Origin: Anthocerotibacter panamensis C109 | Lineage (GTDB): Bacteria; Cyanobacteriota; Cyanobacteriia; Gloeobacterales; Anthocerotibacteraceae | Direction of reading: 5' to 3' | DNA length: 64,000 bases | Assembly: GCF_018389385.1 (NCBI RefSeq) | Contig: NZ_CP062698.1 | Span: forward strand, 747,501 to 811,500 | In this document: positions 18,021-27,597 of the stretch, one piece after another | Layout of the letters: every line of letters begins with the position of its first letter | Numbering within the stretch: the stretch's first letter is position 1 | Made by a program: the position numbers and the translations under genes | The notes under the pieces: generated by a model | The model's input: the letters and a program-made list of their open reading frames with translations, nothing else | Told to the model about the DNA's origin: nothing | Database searches by the model: none

Positions 18021-20139
18021 TCTCTTCAAGCGCAAGCAAGAAGGTGAAGATGTTCGATGGGACACAGGTCTTTTTGTTGGTCGCCCGTTTCGGCTAACTT
18101 ACAGTCGAGCAGAAATTTTAGTTGCTGATGCTTGGAAACAAAGAGCTAAAGGCATTCCACAAGGGTGTTTTCTTCTTGCCTATTATGATAATGAGCCGAA
18201 CGATCAGAAAAATGTTGAAGCAATTCTTCTTCGTGTAATTCAACCAACTAGATTGCCAACCGATCAGGAAGTTATTAGCAGCATGGTTGAGTACTACAAA
18301 GATGATATTCGCACAGGCACAAATCAGCGATCACAACTAGATACATTTACCCGTTATGAGTTTTCATTCAGTGGTCTGGAATGCTCAGTTCTGGGTTCTT
18401 TCTACATTGGCGAGCAAGATAAAACACGCTTCGGCGCAGATCTAGAAAATTTCTACAGCGCCCATAACTATTCCGTAATTAAACCTTCGCCTGATATTTT
18501 GAAAGCCATTGTCAACTATCGAGAAAGTGGTGCGCCTGGAGGCTCTGGCGATATCAAAATTGGGAAGGTTCGTTACAGTTCTAGCCGACGCTTTCAGCAG
18601 ACTGAAGTGGATATGCCTGTATATGTGCAAGCTCCAGACTTTGCTGGCAAACGGACAGCTTTGTTTGGTATGACGAGAACGGGTAAATCTAATACAGTGA
18701 AGAAAATTATTCAATCCTGTGTGGAGATGAGTGATAACGCTCCATTTCAGCTAGATAAAGATACTGAAAGCCCAGAGGAAGTTCTCAAACCTCTTACTGA
18801 AGATAAAAATCCTAAATACCCAATAGGACAAATTATTTTCGATATCAACGGTGAGTATGCTAATCCTAACTTGCAGGATCAAGGTACGGCAATTTTTGAT
18901 CTATATAAAGAGAAGACGGTTAGATATTCGACTGTTCCAAAAGAAGGTTTTAGAGAGATGAAGGTTAACTTTTACGGGGATATTCAAACGGGCTTTGAAC
19001 TAATTCGGTCTTATCCGGGGATTGCAACTGATAATACTAGATTTGCTAGCAACTTTAAGAGTGTTCAATTAGATCCACCTAAAAATTACGAAACAGATAA
19101 GTTTAGCTCTGAAGCTCAACGTTATGAGAGGCGCATTGCAGCATATTTTTGTTGCCTCTATCGTGCTGGGTTTCAACCTCCTAATAATTTGCGTGTACGA
19201 TTTAGCACCAATAAGGAAGTTCGGGATGCAGTCAATCAAATGCCGGGTGTTACTGTAGAGCCCAAAGAAGCGGACAAGCGAAGAGGGATTCTGGATCTTT
19301 CATTAGAACAGGCATCTACTTGGTGGGATAATCTTTGGAAGGCTTACACTCCTACATTAGGGAAAAAGCAGAAAAAAGCCTCACAATCTAGTCCTAATTC
19401 TAATGATGACGATGATCAAGGAGAATCAAAAGAATGGGCTGATGATGATTTAAAAGCACTCTTAGTAATGTTGACTCGACGTAGAGAGCCTGGTGAATCC
19501 TCCTTACTCTGTAATGGATACAGGATTCTATCTAGCATTAAAGAACAGCATACAAGCACAGTCCAAGATCCATTTGAACAGGATATTTTAAAGAATCTGA
19601 GAGAAGGAAAAATTGTGATTGTTGACCTCTCTCTGGGAGATCCAAACATTCAATCTTTATTTAGTGAGCGAATATGTCGAACCGTTTTTAACGATGCAAT
19701 CCTTCGTTTTACGAGTACACTTCCAAATAATTTCATTCAATTCTATTTTGAAGAGGCTCACAACTTGTTCCCTAAAAAAGATGATAAAGATCTTTCTCAA
19801 ATTTATAATCGATTGGCAAAAGAAGGAGCTAAGCTCAATCTTGGACTAATTTATGCAACTCAAGAGGTTAGTTCTATTAGCAGCAACATTTTAAAGGCTA
19901 CACAAAATTGGTTTATTTCTCATCTCAATAATGAAGATGAAATCAAAGAGCTTCGGAAATATTATGACTTTAGCGATTTTACTGAAAGCTTAATTCGCTT
20001 TAGTCAAGATACAGACAAAGGATTTGTTCGAATGAAGACGTACAGTAACCCATTTGTCATTCCAGTTCAGATAGATCGCTTTCCCCCTGAAAAACCTCCC
20101 ACACTTAATCTTCGAGAAAACAATGGGCTATCCAAGTAA
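17989..20139 (+). CDS. herA: HerA-like DNA translocase ATPase
   Basis: 716 residues from ATG 17989, with a strong AAAGGAG site. A HAS-barrel-like N-terminal region (to ~190) is followed by Walker A GMTRTGKS (227-234), Walker B IIFDINGEY (282-290) and the later FYFEEAHNLFP and IYATQEVSSIS motifs, all typical of HerA in the FtsK-HerA class. A charged low-complexity linker (about 465-485) is inserted. HerA hexamers drive DNA through the NurA nuclease. The gene overlaps both the methyltransferase (32 bases) and nurA (17 bases), indicating an operon. Confidence 0.92.
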   Translation: MNISRQLTQTNLFKRKQEGEDVRWDTGLFVGRPFRLTYSRAEILVADAWKQRAKGIPQGCFLLAYYDNEPNDQKNVEAILLRVIQPTRLPTDQEVISSMVEYYKDDIRTGTNQRSQLDTFTRYEFSFSGLECSVLGSFYIGEQDKTRFGADLENFYSAHNYSVIKPSPDILKAIVNYRESGAPGGSGDIKIGKVRYSSSRRFQQTEVDMPVYVQAPDFAGKRTALFGMTRTGKSNTVKKIIQSCVEMSDNAPFQLDKDTESPEEVLKPLTEDKNPKYPIGQIIFDINGEYANPNLQDQGTAIFDLYKEKTVRYSTVPKEGFREMKVNFYGDIQTGFELIRSYPGIATDNTRFASNFKSVQLDPPKNYETDKFSSEAQRYERRIAAYFCCLYRAGFQPPNNLRVRFSTNKEVRDAVNQMPGVTVEPKEADKRRGILDLSLEQASTWWDNLWKAYTPTLGKKQKKASQSSPNSNDDDDQGESKEWADDDLKALLVMLTRRREPGESSLLCNGYRILSSIKEQHTSTVQDPFEQDILKNLREGKIVIVDLSLGDPNIQSLFSERICRTVFNDAILRFTSTLPNNFIQFYFEEAHNLFPKKDDKDLSQIYNRLAKEGAKLNLGLIYATQEVSSISSNILKATQNWFISHLNNEDEIKELRKYYDFSDFTESLIRFSQDTDKGFVRMKTYSNPFVIPVQIDRFPPEKPPTLNLRENNGLSK

Positions 20140-21475
20140 AAATAATCGCCGTCCTTTTGAGGCTGCTAGCAAGGCAGCCCATCATCATATAGTTAATGAT
20201 CCTGAAGTTCAGCGATTAATGAGTAGGATTCATAAACCGCCACGAGCAGAAGAAATCCCTTTAGGAACTATAACTGTCACGTTTGAATCACCTAAAGACA
20301 ATCAAATTGAAGCAATAATTGCTGTGGATGGTGGTTATACAGAAGCCATTCTTGAGAAGGACTTTCCTTCAAGAACTATGCATTTTCTGCAATTTGGAGC
20401 TCTACTATTTAAGCAGGAAGATTTAGCGAAGCTTAACGCTTCTGCATTTATTGCGCCAGAAGATATGGCTAAGTTAAAAAATATAAATCGGCTTAAACTA
20501 GCTTTACCGACAAAAAATGTACGTTTTCAGGATGAAAACACTCTCAAAGGAAGCGTCCTAAAAGCAATTTATGAATTTTTTATAAGAAGCACATTGGCCG
20601 AAGATCAAAGCTTAATAGATACGCTTGCATGGTTTGTTTTTCGGCGATACAAACAAAATCAGAGAACGGAAGATGACAAGAGGTGGAATCTAGCTACAAA
20701 CCCTTTAAGTTCATTTGAAAATTCGATCTTACTTGTTGAGCAAAATATGGACAGAAACTACACTTTTCCTTGCCCTGAAACAGGAGGAAGGATCTATCTG
20801 ACAGATGTCTTTCGATTGCACGAAGTTATAGACGAAGATTTTGGGGCTACAGGGATAATGGGCTATTTAGTCAATGTCGTTGAACATTTAATTATTATCC
20901 ATATAATTCGCCAGCTTCTTCGTTATCAACCAGATACTCTAAAAAAAGTTTTCTTCATTAAAGATGGGCCAACAGGCTTTTTTGGGCAGACAGCTAGGAT
21001 GCACGAACCAATGCGTGATTTGATTAACTGGCTTCTAGATAAACACAACATAGTACTAGCTGGCCTTGAGAAAAGTGGAGCATTTGTAGATCATGCTCAA
21101 TCAATTCAACAAAATTTAGAACCTGGGAAGGTGCTTGTCCTAACCGACGATTATATTTATCGCTATATTCTTCCTGGTCCTGGCGATCCACATCGTCCCT
21201 ACGCTTCCACTAGCAACTATGGTCATAAAGTTATCTTCAAGGCTCGAAATGGTCAAATGTATGTTGTTTCAATTCCAGTGAGAGAGCTGAAAAAACAGCC
21301 AACAATTGATGATTTCCCTAATTTGCAGGTAATATTGTCTAACGTAGAAGCGTTGCATTGTGATATGTACGACTCAGCATTATTCCCAGTAGCTCTGGTC
21401 AATAAATTAGTTAGTTTATCAGCATATCCTAGCCAGAGGATTCTACAGAAATTTGCAAGTCATTCTACGAGTTAA
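20123..21475 (+). CDS. nurA: NurA-domain nuclease
   Basis: 450 residues. NurA metal-site motifs are visible: AVDGG with Asp69, FIKDGPT with Asp281, and GLEKSG at 314-319. A C-terminal LVNKLVSLSAYPSQ segment completes the domain. NurA is a DNA nuclease that works in complex with HerA, and in several bacteria the pair gives anti-phage defence. The start overlaps the herA end by 17 bases. An attC-like site begins 41 bases after the stop. Confidence 0.87.
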   Translation: MGYPSKNNRRPFEAASKAAHHHIVNDPEVQRLMSRIHKPPRAEEIPLGTITVTFESPKDNQIEAIIAVDGGYTEAILEKDFPSRTMHFLQFGALLFKQEDLAKLNASAFIAPEDMAKLKNINRLKLALPTKNVRFQDENTLKGSVLKAIYEFFIRSTLAEDQSLIDTLAWFVFRRYKQNQRTEDDKRWNLATNPLSSFENSILLVEQNMDRNYTFPCPETGGRIYLTDVFRLHEVIDEDFGATGIMGYLVNVVEHLIIIHIIRQLLRYQPDTLKKVFFIKDGPTGFFGQTARMHEPMRDLINWLLDKHNIVLAGLEKSGAFVDHAQSIQQNLEPGKVLVLTDDYIYRYILPGPGDPHRPYASTSNYGHKVIFKARNGQMYVVSIPVRELKKQPTIDDFPNLQVILSNVEALHCDMYDSALFPVALVNKLVSLSAYPSQRILQKFASHSTS

Positions 21476-21516
21476 TTGTTTTTTCACAGCACCAAATAAC
21501 AACAACTTATAAGCCA

Positions 21517-21582
21517 GCCTAACCAGTCGCTTCACCTGACATCGCCCGGAATGGGCGTTGCAGGTGAGCTTGGTTGTTAGAA
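21517..21582 (+). repeat. attC-like integron recombination site
   Basis: A 66-base imperfect palindrome runs from GCCTAAC (an RYYYAAC core) to GTTAGAA (a GTTRRRY core with the last base off). Inside, CACCTGAC and GCAGGTGAG pair as L-boxes, CGCCC/GGGCG closes a short apical loop, and AACCA pairs with TGGTT next to the cores. Sequence and size match 27598-27663 almost base for base. It divides the NurA operon from the giant helicase gene. Confidence 0.78.
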
Positions 21583-21615
21583 ATTGACTCAGCATTGCGC
21601 CAAGAAGAAGGAAAG

Positions 21616-24600
21616 ATGAATTCACCTCGTGACCTGCTCAAGGGCTTGCTCGAATATATCGAAGAGCAAGCAAAAGAAATTGACCCGAAAGGTTATCGCC
21701 TCTCTGCTGCGCAAGGGTTTGTTCATCGCAATACCGACTTCGCGGAGCTGCCCGGCCTTGAGTTTGATCTTCGCCCAGAGGGCGACCACATCTGGCTACA
21801 TCTGGCGCGCCTCGAAGCCCATCGCCCCCCAAGTGCTCCCGACCTGTTCAAGGGGCTATTCAAAGTCAGCAATAACCCGTTTGGTGCGCCTCCCGCACTG
21901 GATGAAGGCCATCTAGTGACTTGGATTGCCCAGCATGAATCCAAGCCGGATCCTCAGTTGGCAAAAACTCATGACGCAAAGCTTAGGCAAGAACAGTTGA
22001 GGCAGAAAGCCAAAGCAGCCCTTCAAGAATACTTGCCTCAATGGAAAGCTTGGGCTGAGGGAGAGCGTCCGCGTCGAAAAAGCATCTCCCTTTATGGCGA
22101 TCTGTTCGCCTTGAAGCATCAGATCGAAGCAGAAGAAACAGCCAAACCACAAGAACTCGTATGGGGTATTGGCGTTGCCTCTTGGCAGATTCCGTTCGGC
22201 GAAAGCACCGTCAGCTTTGAATATCCGCTACTTACTCAAGCCGTCGAAATTTTCATCGACGAGAGAAGCATGGCACTGGAGATTCGTCCCCGATCTACTG
22301 ATACGCGAGTGGAAATGGATGCATTCGTTGCTTGCTCAGTGCCCGGTGCTGCTGATGTTGAGCGCGCCATCAAAGAACAACTCCAAAGACATAACGAGCG
22401 GCCAGTTACCCCATTTGATGCTTCGAGTTATACCGATGTCCTCAAGCTCGCCGCATCAAACTTGGATAGCAATGGCAGCTATCGAGAGGTGCTTACAACG
22501 GGAGACCCTATTCCTGCCCCAGGCACCGACTTGATAGTTGCGGATGCCTGGGTTCTACTTTCACGACCGCGCACTACTCACTATCTGACGGATGACTTAA
22601 AACGCCTGAAGGACAAGTTGCCTTCCGGTTGCGATATTCCAATTGGCCCGCTTGCCCTTGTCACCCCGCCTTCAGACAAACCAGTTGAATTCGAGACCAT
22701 TCATTTCCGGGGACTTTCAAGTCGCGGATCAAGTCACGGCAAGATAGAAGAGCTTTACTTTCCCCTGCCTTACAATGAAGAGCAGGTCACCATCATTCAA
22801 CGGCTGGAAAAAGCTGCGGGCGTGGCTGTACAAGGGCCACCAGGTACAGGCAAGACTCACACTATCGCCAATGTCATTTGTCACTACTTGGCGACTGGTA
22901 GACGGGTTCTCATCACTTCACGCGGAGAACCCGCACTTGAAGTACTACAGTCCAAAATACCAGAGGAAGTCCGCTCCTTGACCGTGGCGCTTATGGCCAG
23001 CGACCGCGAAGGTATCCGTCAATTTCAGGCATCAATCGAAGCAATTCAGCATCAGGTCTCACAGTTAAATCCTGAACAGACACGCCATGCTATCGCAACA
23101 CTGGAAGGCGCCATTGATCGTGCCCATCACGAACTTTCTTCTATTGACACACGCATTGATGCAATTGCGATTGCTCAACTTTCAGAGGTGGAAGTTGATG
23201 GCGTACTGATGCGCGCACAGGAACTTGCTGAGTTGGTTACTTCAGGATTGGAACAGCATGGCTGGTTTGATGATGACATTACACTCGCACCGGAAAATGC
23301 CCCCCCACTGACCGAGGAGGAGTCGGGCAAACTCCGTGAAGTACGACGGAAGGTCGGACAGGATTTGGTTTATGTGCAGGCCAACTACCCATCTGCTGAC
23401 TCACTTCCCACCACAACAGCAATCGCCGAATTGCACGAAGTGCTATCCAGTATGCGGACGATTGAGGCGGAGGTTGAACGAGGCGACCTGATCGATCTGA
23501 AGGCGACAACCGCCGAAGTGCTCATCGCAGCGAGGGAGCTTCTTGAATTGATCGAAGAAGCCCAGGCTTTGGCCGAGGAGTTGGAGTCTACCGATAGTGG
23601 TTGGCCCTTTGATTTGCGAATGAAATGTAGACTGCCGTCGTTTATTTCCGAGCGGCAAGCGCTGGAGTCTTTGTTTTCTGACATTGGGGTACTCATTGAG
23701 GCACGCGCTGAGTTCCTCAAGAGACCAGTGGAATTCCCCGATGCAGGATTGCGCTCCGTAAAAACTCGGGAGGCTGTTGCCCGCGCAGTGGAGACCGGCA
23801 AGCCGTTTGGATTGATTGCCCTTGGGGCGGGCGAGGCGAAAGAGCATATCGCTGCGGTTAGAGTCTCCGGGCTCTCCCCCTCGTCAAAGGAAGACTGGGC
23901 TCATGTGCAGCGGCACGTTGAGCTTGACGAAAAGGTGGTGTCTTTCGTTAGCCGGTGGAACCAGTTTGCAGATGAACTTTCCATCCCCCGCATAGAAGGT
24001 GGCATCCCTGCTTTGCGCCGAATCGAGATGGTTGCCACCATTGCGAAAAAAGCACATCGACTGGCAACAGAATTCGACGCCACATTGCCAAAGAAGGCCG
24101 AGGCTGTGTTCCGTTCGCCTCCAGCCAAAGCGTTGATGGGCGGTTCTGCCGAACTCCATAAAGTCAAGAGCCAGCTACTACGCCACCTTACCAAGGCAGA
24201 ACTATCCAAAGCAGCAACCCAACTCAGCACTTTTCAGGAAAAACTTGCGGGCAAGACGGGGCCTGTATCTATTGCGTTAAAACAGTTCGTCGAACAGCAA
24301 CTTGGATGTCCTGATATTCCTTCTGAGCGTGCCTCCGCACAATACGCAGAGTTCACGGCAGAACTGAGGCGTATTGCGTCGCTATCGGTTGATCTCACAC
24401 GAATCAAGGATTTCGCTGCCCGCATTGAACAAGCGGGCGCTCCAAAACTGGCCTCTCGTGTCCGTTCTCAACCCGTTGAAATGTCCGGCGAAGACACCGT
24501 TTTTCCTGTTGTTTGGCGGCAAGCATGGAACTGGGCTCGTATTCGAACTTACCTCGACAACATTGAGGCCCGAAACGAATTGCTTGCCCTTTCGGCCAGA

Positions 24601-26187
24601 CGCACAGACCTTGAAGGCGGTCTGTCCCGCCTCTACAAGGACTTGGTAGCCAAAGCTGCATGGTTAGCAACCAAACGCAATGCCACGCAAAAGGTACTCC
24701 AAGCTCTTGCGGGCTATGCAACTGCAATCCGCCGTATCGGACAGGGAACAGGGCCAAATGCAACACGATATCGCAGGGATGCAAGGGAGGCGATGTTGGA
24801 TGCCGCAGGCGCTGTCCCTTGCTGGATCATGAGCCACGCACGCATATCGGAGGCCATGCCGCCGGATATTGGAGCGTTCGATCTTGTAATTGTCGATGAA
24901 GCGAGCCAATCCGATCTCTGGGCACTGCCTGCCATTTTGCGCGGCAGAAAGATTCTTGTGGTGGGCGATGATAAACAGGTGTCCCCGGATGGAAGCTTTA
25001 TCGCCGGCCAGCGGATTCAGGAACTAAAGGTTCGCTTCCTTTCCGAGCAGCCTTACGGGACGGAAATGACACCGGAGAAGTCCCTCTATGATCTTGCGGC
25101 CCGCGTATTTGCTGCTGAGCAAGTCATGCTACGCGAGCATTTCCGTTGTGTCCCACCCATCATTGCTTACGCCAATCGCGTATTTTACCAAGGCGGGATT
25201 CAACCGTTACGTATTCCAAGGGCGTCAGAGCGAATTGATCCGCCGCTTGTCGATATTTACGTCACGGATGGCTTCCGTGATAGGCACGACCATAACGATT
25301 ACGAAGCTCAGGCTATCGCCGAGGAAATTTCGGCGATTCTGAAAAATGAGGCTTTTGTAGGTCGCACGATTGGTGTCGTTTCACTGTTGGGAATCGATCA
25401 AGCCAAACACATTGATTCCATCGTGCGCCAACATTGCGATGCCGCCGAATTACTTCACCGCAAGTTTGAATGCGGGGAGGCTCGCACATTCCAAGGTAGT
25501 GAACGGGATATCATGTTCCTGTCGATGGTTGTAGATAGCAAAAATTGTCGCGCACTTTCTGGTCTGAAGTTTGATCAGCGTTTCAACGTAGCGGCCAGTC
25601 GGGCACGAGATCGGATGTATTTGGTTCGCTCCGTAAGTGCGTCCGATTTGTCGGATAAAGATTTACGCCTTACTTTGCTCAGTCACTTCAACAAGCCGAT
25701 GGTGACTGACAAAGAGGAAGCAGAAGTGCTGATTGACCAATGCGAGTCTGGGTTCGAGCGGGAAGTGTTTTCCATTCTTGCATCTCGCGGGTATCGCGTT
25801 ATCCCACAAGTGAAAACTGGCGCTTATCGCATCGACATGGTTGTTGAGGGCACGGGGGATAATCGCCTAGCTATTGAGTTAGATGGTGATGAATATCACG
25901 GTCCAGACAGATGGCAGCATGACATGAACCGTCAGCGCGTTTTGGAACGGGCCGGCTGGGTATTCTGGCGTTGCTTCGCCTCCACATGGTCACGTCGTAA
26001 GGATGATGTCCTACAAGAATTACTGGCTCGCCTTGCAGCAATGGGAATTGAGCCGATGGGAGCCATAGAATATGCGCCAAGCTTGGTAGAAAAACGGACA
26101 TGGAAGCTCACGCCTGTGGAAGACAATGGACAGGCCGTTGATGAAACGCAAGCTGCGCTGGAACTCGCAATTGCAGGTGCAAAGTAG
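21616..26187 (+). CDS. SF1 (Upf1/Dna2-like) helicase fused to a DUF559/Vsr-like nuclease
   Basis: 1523 residues from ATG 21616, preceded by AAGAAGGA; the frame is open to 21574 but that overlaps the attC core. Walker A GPPGTGKT lies near residue 408. A long helical insert of about 680 residues follows, then motif II VIVDEAS (~1090), GDDKQVSP, and the C-terminal RecA motifs FQGSERDI and NVAASRARDR. Residues from ~1380 form a PD-(D/E)XK fold: FEREVF, YRIDMVV, and ELDGDEYHG (~1421). The architecture recalls defence helicase-nucleases such as Mokosh MkoC, which has a phospholipase-D nuclease instead. It is flanked by attC-like sites on both sides. Confidence 0.87.
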   Translation: MNSPRDLLKGLLEYIEEQAKEIDPKGYRLSAAQGFVHRNTDFAELPGLEFDLRPEGDHIWLHLARLEAHRPPSAPDLFKGLFKVSNNPFGAPPALDEGHLVTWIAQHESKPDPQLAKTHDAKLRQEQLRQKAKAALQEYLPQWKAWAEGERPRRKSISLYGDLFALKHQIEAEETAKPQELVWGIGVASWQIPFGESTVSFEYPLLTQAVEIFIDERSMALEIRPRSTDTRVEMDAFVACSVPGAADVERAIKEQLQRHNERPVTPFDASSYTDVLKLAASNLDSNGSYREVLTTGDPIPAPGTDLIVADAWVLLSRPRTTHYLTDDLKRLKDKLPSGCDIPIGPLALVTPPSDKPVEFETIHFRGLSSRGSSHGKIEELYFPLPYNEEQVTIIQRLEKAAGVAVQGPPGTGKTHTIANVICHYLATGRRVLITSRGEPALEVLQSKIPEEVRSLTVALMASDREGIRQFQASIEAIQHQVSQLNPEQTRHAIATLEGAIDRAHHELSSIDTRIDAIAIAQLSEVEVDGVLMRAQELAELVTSGLEQHGWFDDDITLAPENAPPLTEEESGKLREVRRKVGQDLVYVQANYPSADSLPTTTAIAELHEVLSSMRTIEAEVERGDLIDLKATTAEVLIAARELLELIEEAQALAEELESTDSGWPFDLRMKCRLPSFISERQALESLFSDIGVLIEARAEFLKRPVEFPDAGLRSVKTREAVARAVETGKPFGLIALGAGEAKEHIAAVRVSGLSPSSKEDWAHVQRHVELDEKVVSFVSRWNQFADELSIPRIEGGIPALRRIEMVATIAKKAHRLATEFDATLPKKAEAVFRSPPAKALMGGSAELHKVKSQLLRHLTKAELSKAATQLSTFQEKLAGKTGPVSIALKQFVEQQLGCPDIPSERASAQYAEFTAELRRIASLSVDLTRIKDFAARIEQAGAPKLASRVRSQPVEMSGEDTVFPVVWRQAWNWARIRTYLDNIEARNELLALSARRTDLEGGLSRLYKDLVAKAAWLATKRNATQKVLQALAGYATAIRRIGQGTGPNATRYRRDAREAMLDAAGAVPCWIMSHARISEAMPPDIGAFDLVIVDEASQSDLWALPAILRGRKILVVGDDKQVSPDGSFIAGQRIQELKVRFLSEQPYGTEMTPEKSLYDLAARVFAAEQVMLREHFRCVPPIIAYANRVFYQGGIQPLRIPRASERIDPPLVDIYVTDGFRDRHDHNDYEAQAIAEEISAILKNEAFVGRTIGVVSLLGIDQAKHIDSIVRQHCDAAELLHRKFECGEARTFQGSERDIMFLSMVVDSKNCRALSGLKFDQRFNVAASRARDRMYLVRSVSASDLSDKDLRLTLLSHFNKPMVTDKEEAEVLIDQCESGFEREVFSILASRGYRVIPQVKTGAYRIDMVVEGTGDNRLAIELDGDEYHGPDRWQHDMNRQRVLERAGWVFWRCFASTWSRRKDDVLQELLARLAAMGIEPMGAIEYAPSLVEKRTWKLTPVEDNGQAVDETQAALELAIAGAK

Positions 26188-26188
26188 T

Positions 26189-26255
26189 ACCCAAGAATGA
26201 TAGCGTTCGAGAGGGACACACCAAAAGCGGTGTGCCCCTCAACTTTACGTTAGGC
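26189..26255 (+). repeat. attC-like integron recombination site (second type)
   Basis: 67 bases from ACCCAAG (RYYYAAC with the last base changed) to a perfect GTTAGGC core. The arms GAGAGGGACACACC / GGTGTGCCCCTC pair with one bulged position around a short AAAAGC loop. The sequence TAGCGTTCGAGAGGGAC is reminiscent of classical integron sites and differs from the other sites in this window. It starts directly after the helicase stop codon. Confidence 0.68.
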
Positions 26256-26275
26256 TGCTTCACACGCCATTTGCC

Positions 26276-26602
26276 ATGAGCATCGCAGTCCAGACATATC
26301 CGGTGATGCCGACCCGCTCCTGTAGCTTTTGTCTTTGCTTGCAGGGAGGCAGTGTCTTCGCCGACTTTGACACGGACGATGCCGGCATTATTTCCCTCCG
26401 CAGGGTTTCATTCGATGGCTACGGCTGCTGCGAGGTGGAGTCTACCACGAGGATGAGTTCAGGCGATTCACGTTTGCTTTTGGATGCGATTGCTCGCAGC
26501 GAGTTTGAGAGCGTTCAGGTCGAGGAGGTTTTGCGGAGATACTTTCGAGAGAGCAAGGACGTGATTTGGAGTGACGCTCTGGCAGAGCATGATTTACTTT
26601 GA
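26276..26602 (+). CDS. Orphan cassette protein
   Basis: 108 residues, starting 21 bases after the attC core at 26249, the classical spacing for a cassette gene. It has four cysteines near the start (CSFCLC and GCC), an acidic middle (FADFDTDDAG) and helical C-terminal residues. I do not recognise a family and infer no function. The downstream half-site at 26620 supports cassette status. Confidence 0.55.
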   Translation: MSIAVQTYPVMPTRSCSFCLCLQGGSVFADFDTDDAGIISLRRVSFDGYGCCEVESTTRMSSGDSRLLLDAIARSEFESVQVEEVLRRYFRESKDVIWSDALAEHDLL

Positions 26603-26619
26603 GCCATGACCACACAGCG

Positions 26620-26671
26620 GCCTAACCAGTCGCTGCACCTGACACCGCCCCGTAAGCGGGGGACGAAGCTA
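26620..26671 (+). repeat. Degenerate attC-like site (5' half intact)
   Basis: Begins GCCTAACCAGTCGC and continues CACCTGACACCGCCCC, identical in register to the 27598 site. After the apical CGTAAGCGGGG the sequence departs and no GTTRRRY core follows. The 3' half appears deleted or replaced, with the Rpn-type gene starting 39 bases later. Confidence 0.55.
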
Positions 26672-26709
26672 TAGGATTAGGTAGCTGATAACGGTGATAA
26701 AATCCCCTC

Positions 26710-27561
26710 ATGAGCCGGACAAAGTACGACCAGTTTTCTAAAGAGTTTCTAGCCGGACTCCTTGATCCCTTTGGTACGACCGCCATTGATGTCTCGGTCA
26801 GCAGTGAAGTTCGGGAAATCGATCTGCTTTTTACCCCTTTGGCTGGAACTGATCCCTCCCGTTTAGGATTATTGGGTCGAATTGCCCAAACCCCTTGCAT
26901 CATTGAGCCTTACCGGAATCCACCGGATGATGAGGACATACGAATCTGCTTAATGCGTCTGGCTATTTATGAAGGAGGGCAACGGCGCGAAGCTCGTCGA
27001 GAACAAATCACGTTACCCAAGGAAAAGATCCCCTTGGTTTGGGTAGTCGCACCAACACTGTCACCGAGCTTTTTAGAAGGCTTTGGGGCTGCGGTACGAC
27101 CAGATTGGCCTCAAGGGGTATATTTTCTGCCAGAAAGACTGAGGGCAGTATTGGTGGCAGTCCATCAATTACCTGTAGTGCCTGAAACCTTGTGGCTACG
27201 GATCTTGGGACGAGGACGGGTACAGGGTGAAGCAGTGCGTGAACTTTTGGCCCTACCCGAATCCTTGCCAGAGCGGTCACAGGTCTTGCGATTGATAAAA
27301 AACTGGCAAATTAGAGTACAACAGAATCAGGAGCCGGAGGAAGCAGAAATGGCAGTGCAATTGAGCCAAGCCTACCTAGAGTGGGAGCAAAAGACCAAAG
27401 AAGAAGGAAAACTTGAAGGGCGTGCCGAGGGAGAACAGATTGGGGCAGTGCGCGGGAAGCTGGAAGCTGTACCTCCTCTTTTGCAACGAGGTTTCGCGGT
27501 AGAGGAAATTGCCCAAATACTGGGACTAACTGTTGATCAAGTGAAGTCAGTCCAGACCTAA
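26710..27561 (+). CDS. Rpn-family (PD-(D/E)XK) nuclease-like protein
   Basis: 283 residues. The N-terminus (MSRTKYDQFSKEFLAGLLDPFG, split FGTTAIDVS) and the central PCIIEPYRNPPDDEDIRICLMRL, plus a C-terminal helix with LEGRAEGEQIGAVRGKLE, match the abundant cyanobacterial proteins often labelled Rpn recombination-promoting nuclease or FliH-like. These families are promiscuous and linked to mobile DNA. Catalytic residues are not sharply resolved here, so activity is unproven. An intact attC-like site follows 36 bases after the stop. Confidence 0.6.
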   Translation: MSRTKYDQFSKEFLAGLLDPFGTTAIDVSVSSEVREIDLLFTPLAGTDPSRLGLLGRIAQTPCIIEPYRNPPDDEDIRICLMRLAIYEGGQRREARREQITLPKEKIPLVWVVAPTLSPSFLEGFGAAVRPDWPQGVYFLPERLRAVLVAVHQLPVVPETLWLRILGRGRVQGEAVRELLALPESLPERSQVLRLIKNWQIRVQQNQEPEEAEMAVQLSQAYLEWEQKTKEEGKLEGRAEGEQIGAVRGKLEAVPPLLQRGFAVEEIAQILGLTVDQVKSVQT

Positions 27562-27597
27562 AAAACTCTATCTTCCTTGACCAATGAACTCCCAAAT

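Noticed and set aside
21574-21615. TTG 21574 as the helicase start
   Set aside because: It lies inside the attC core and lacks a ribosome-binding site, while ATG 21616 has AAGAAGGA upstream.
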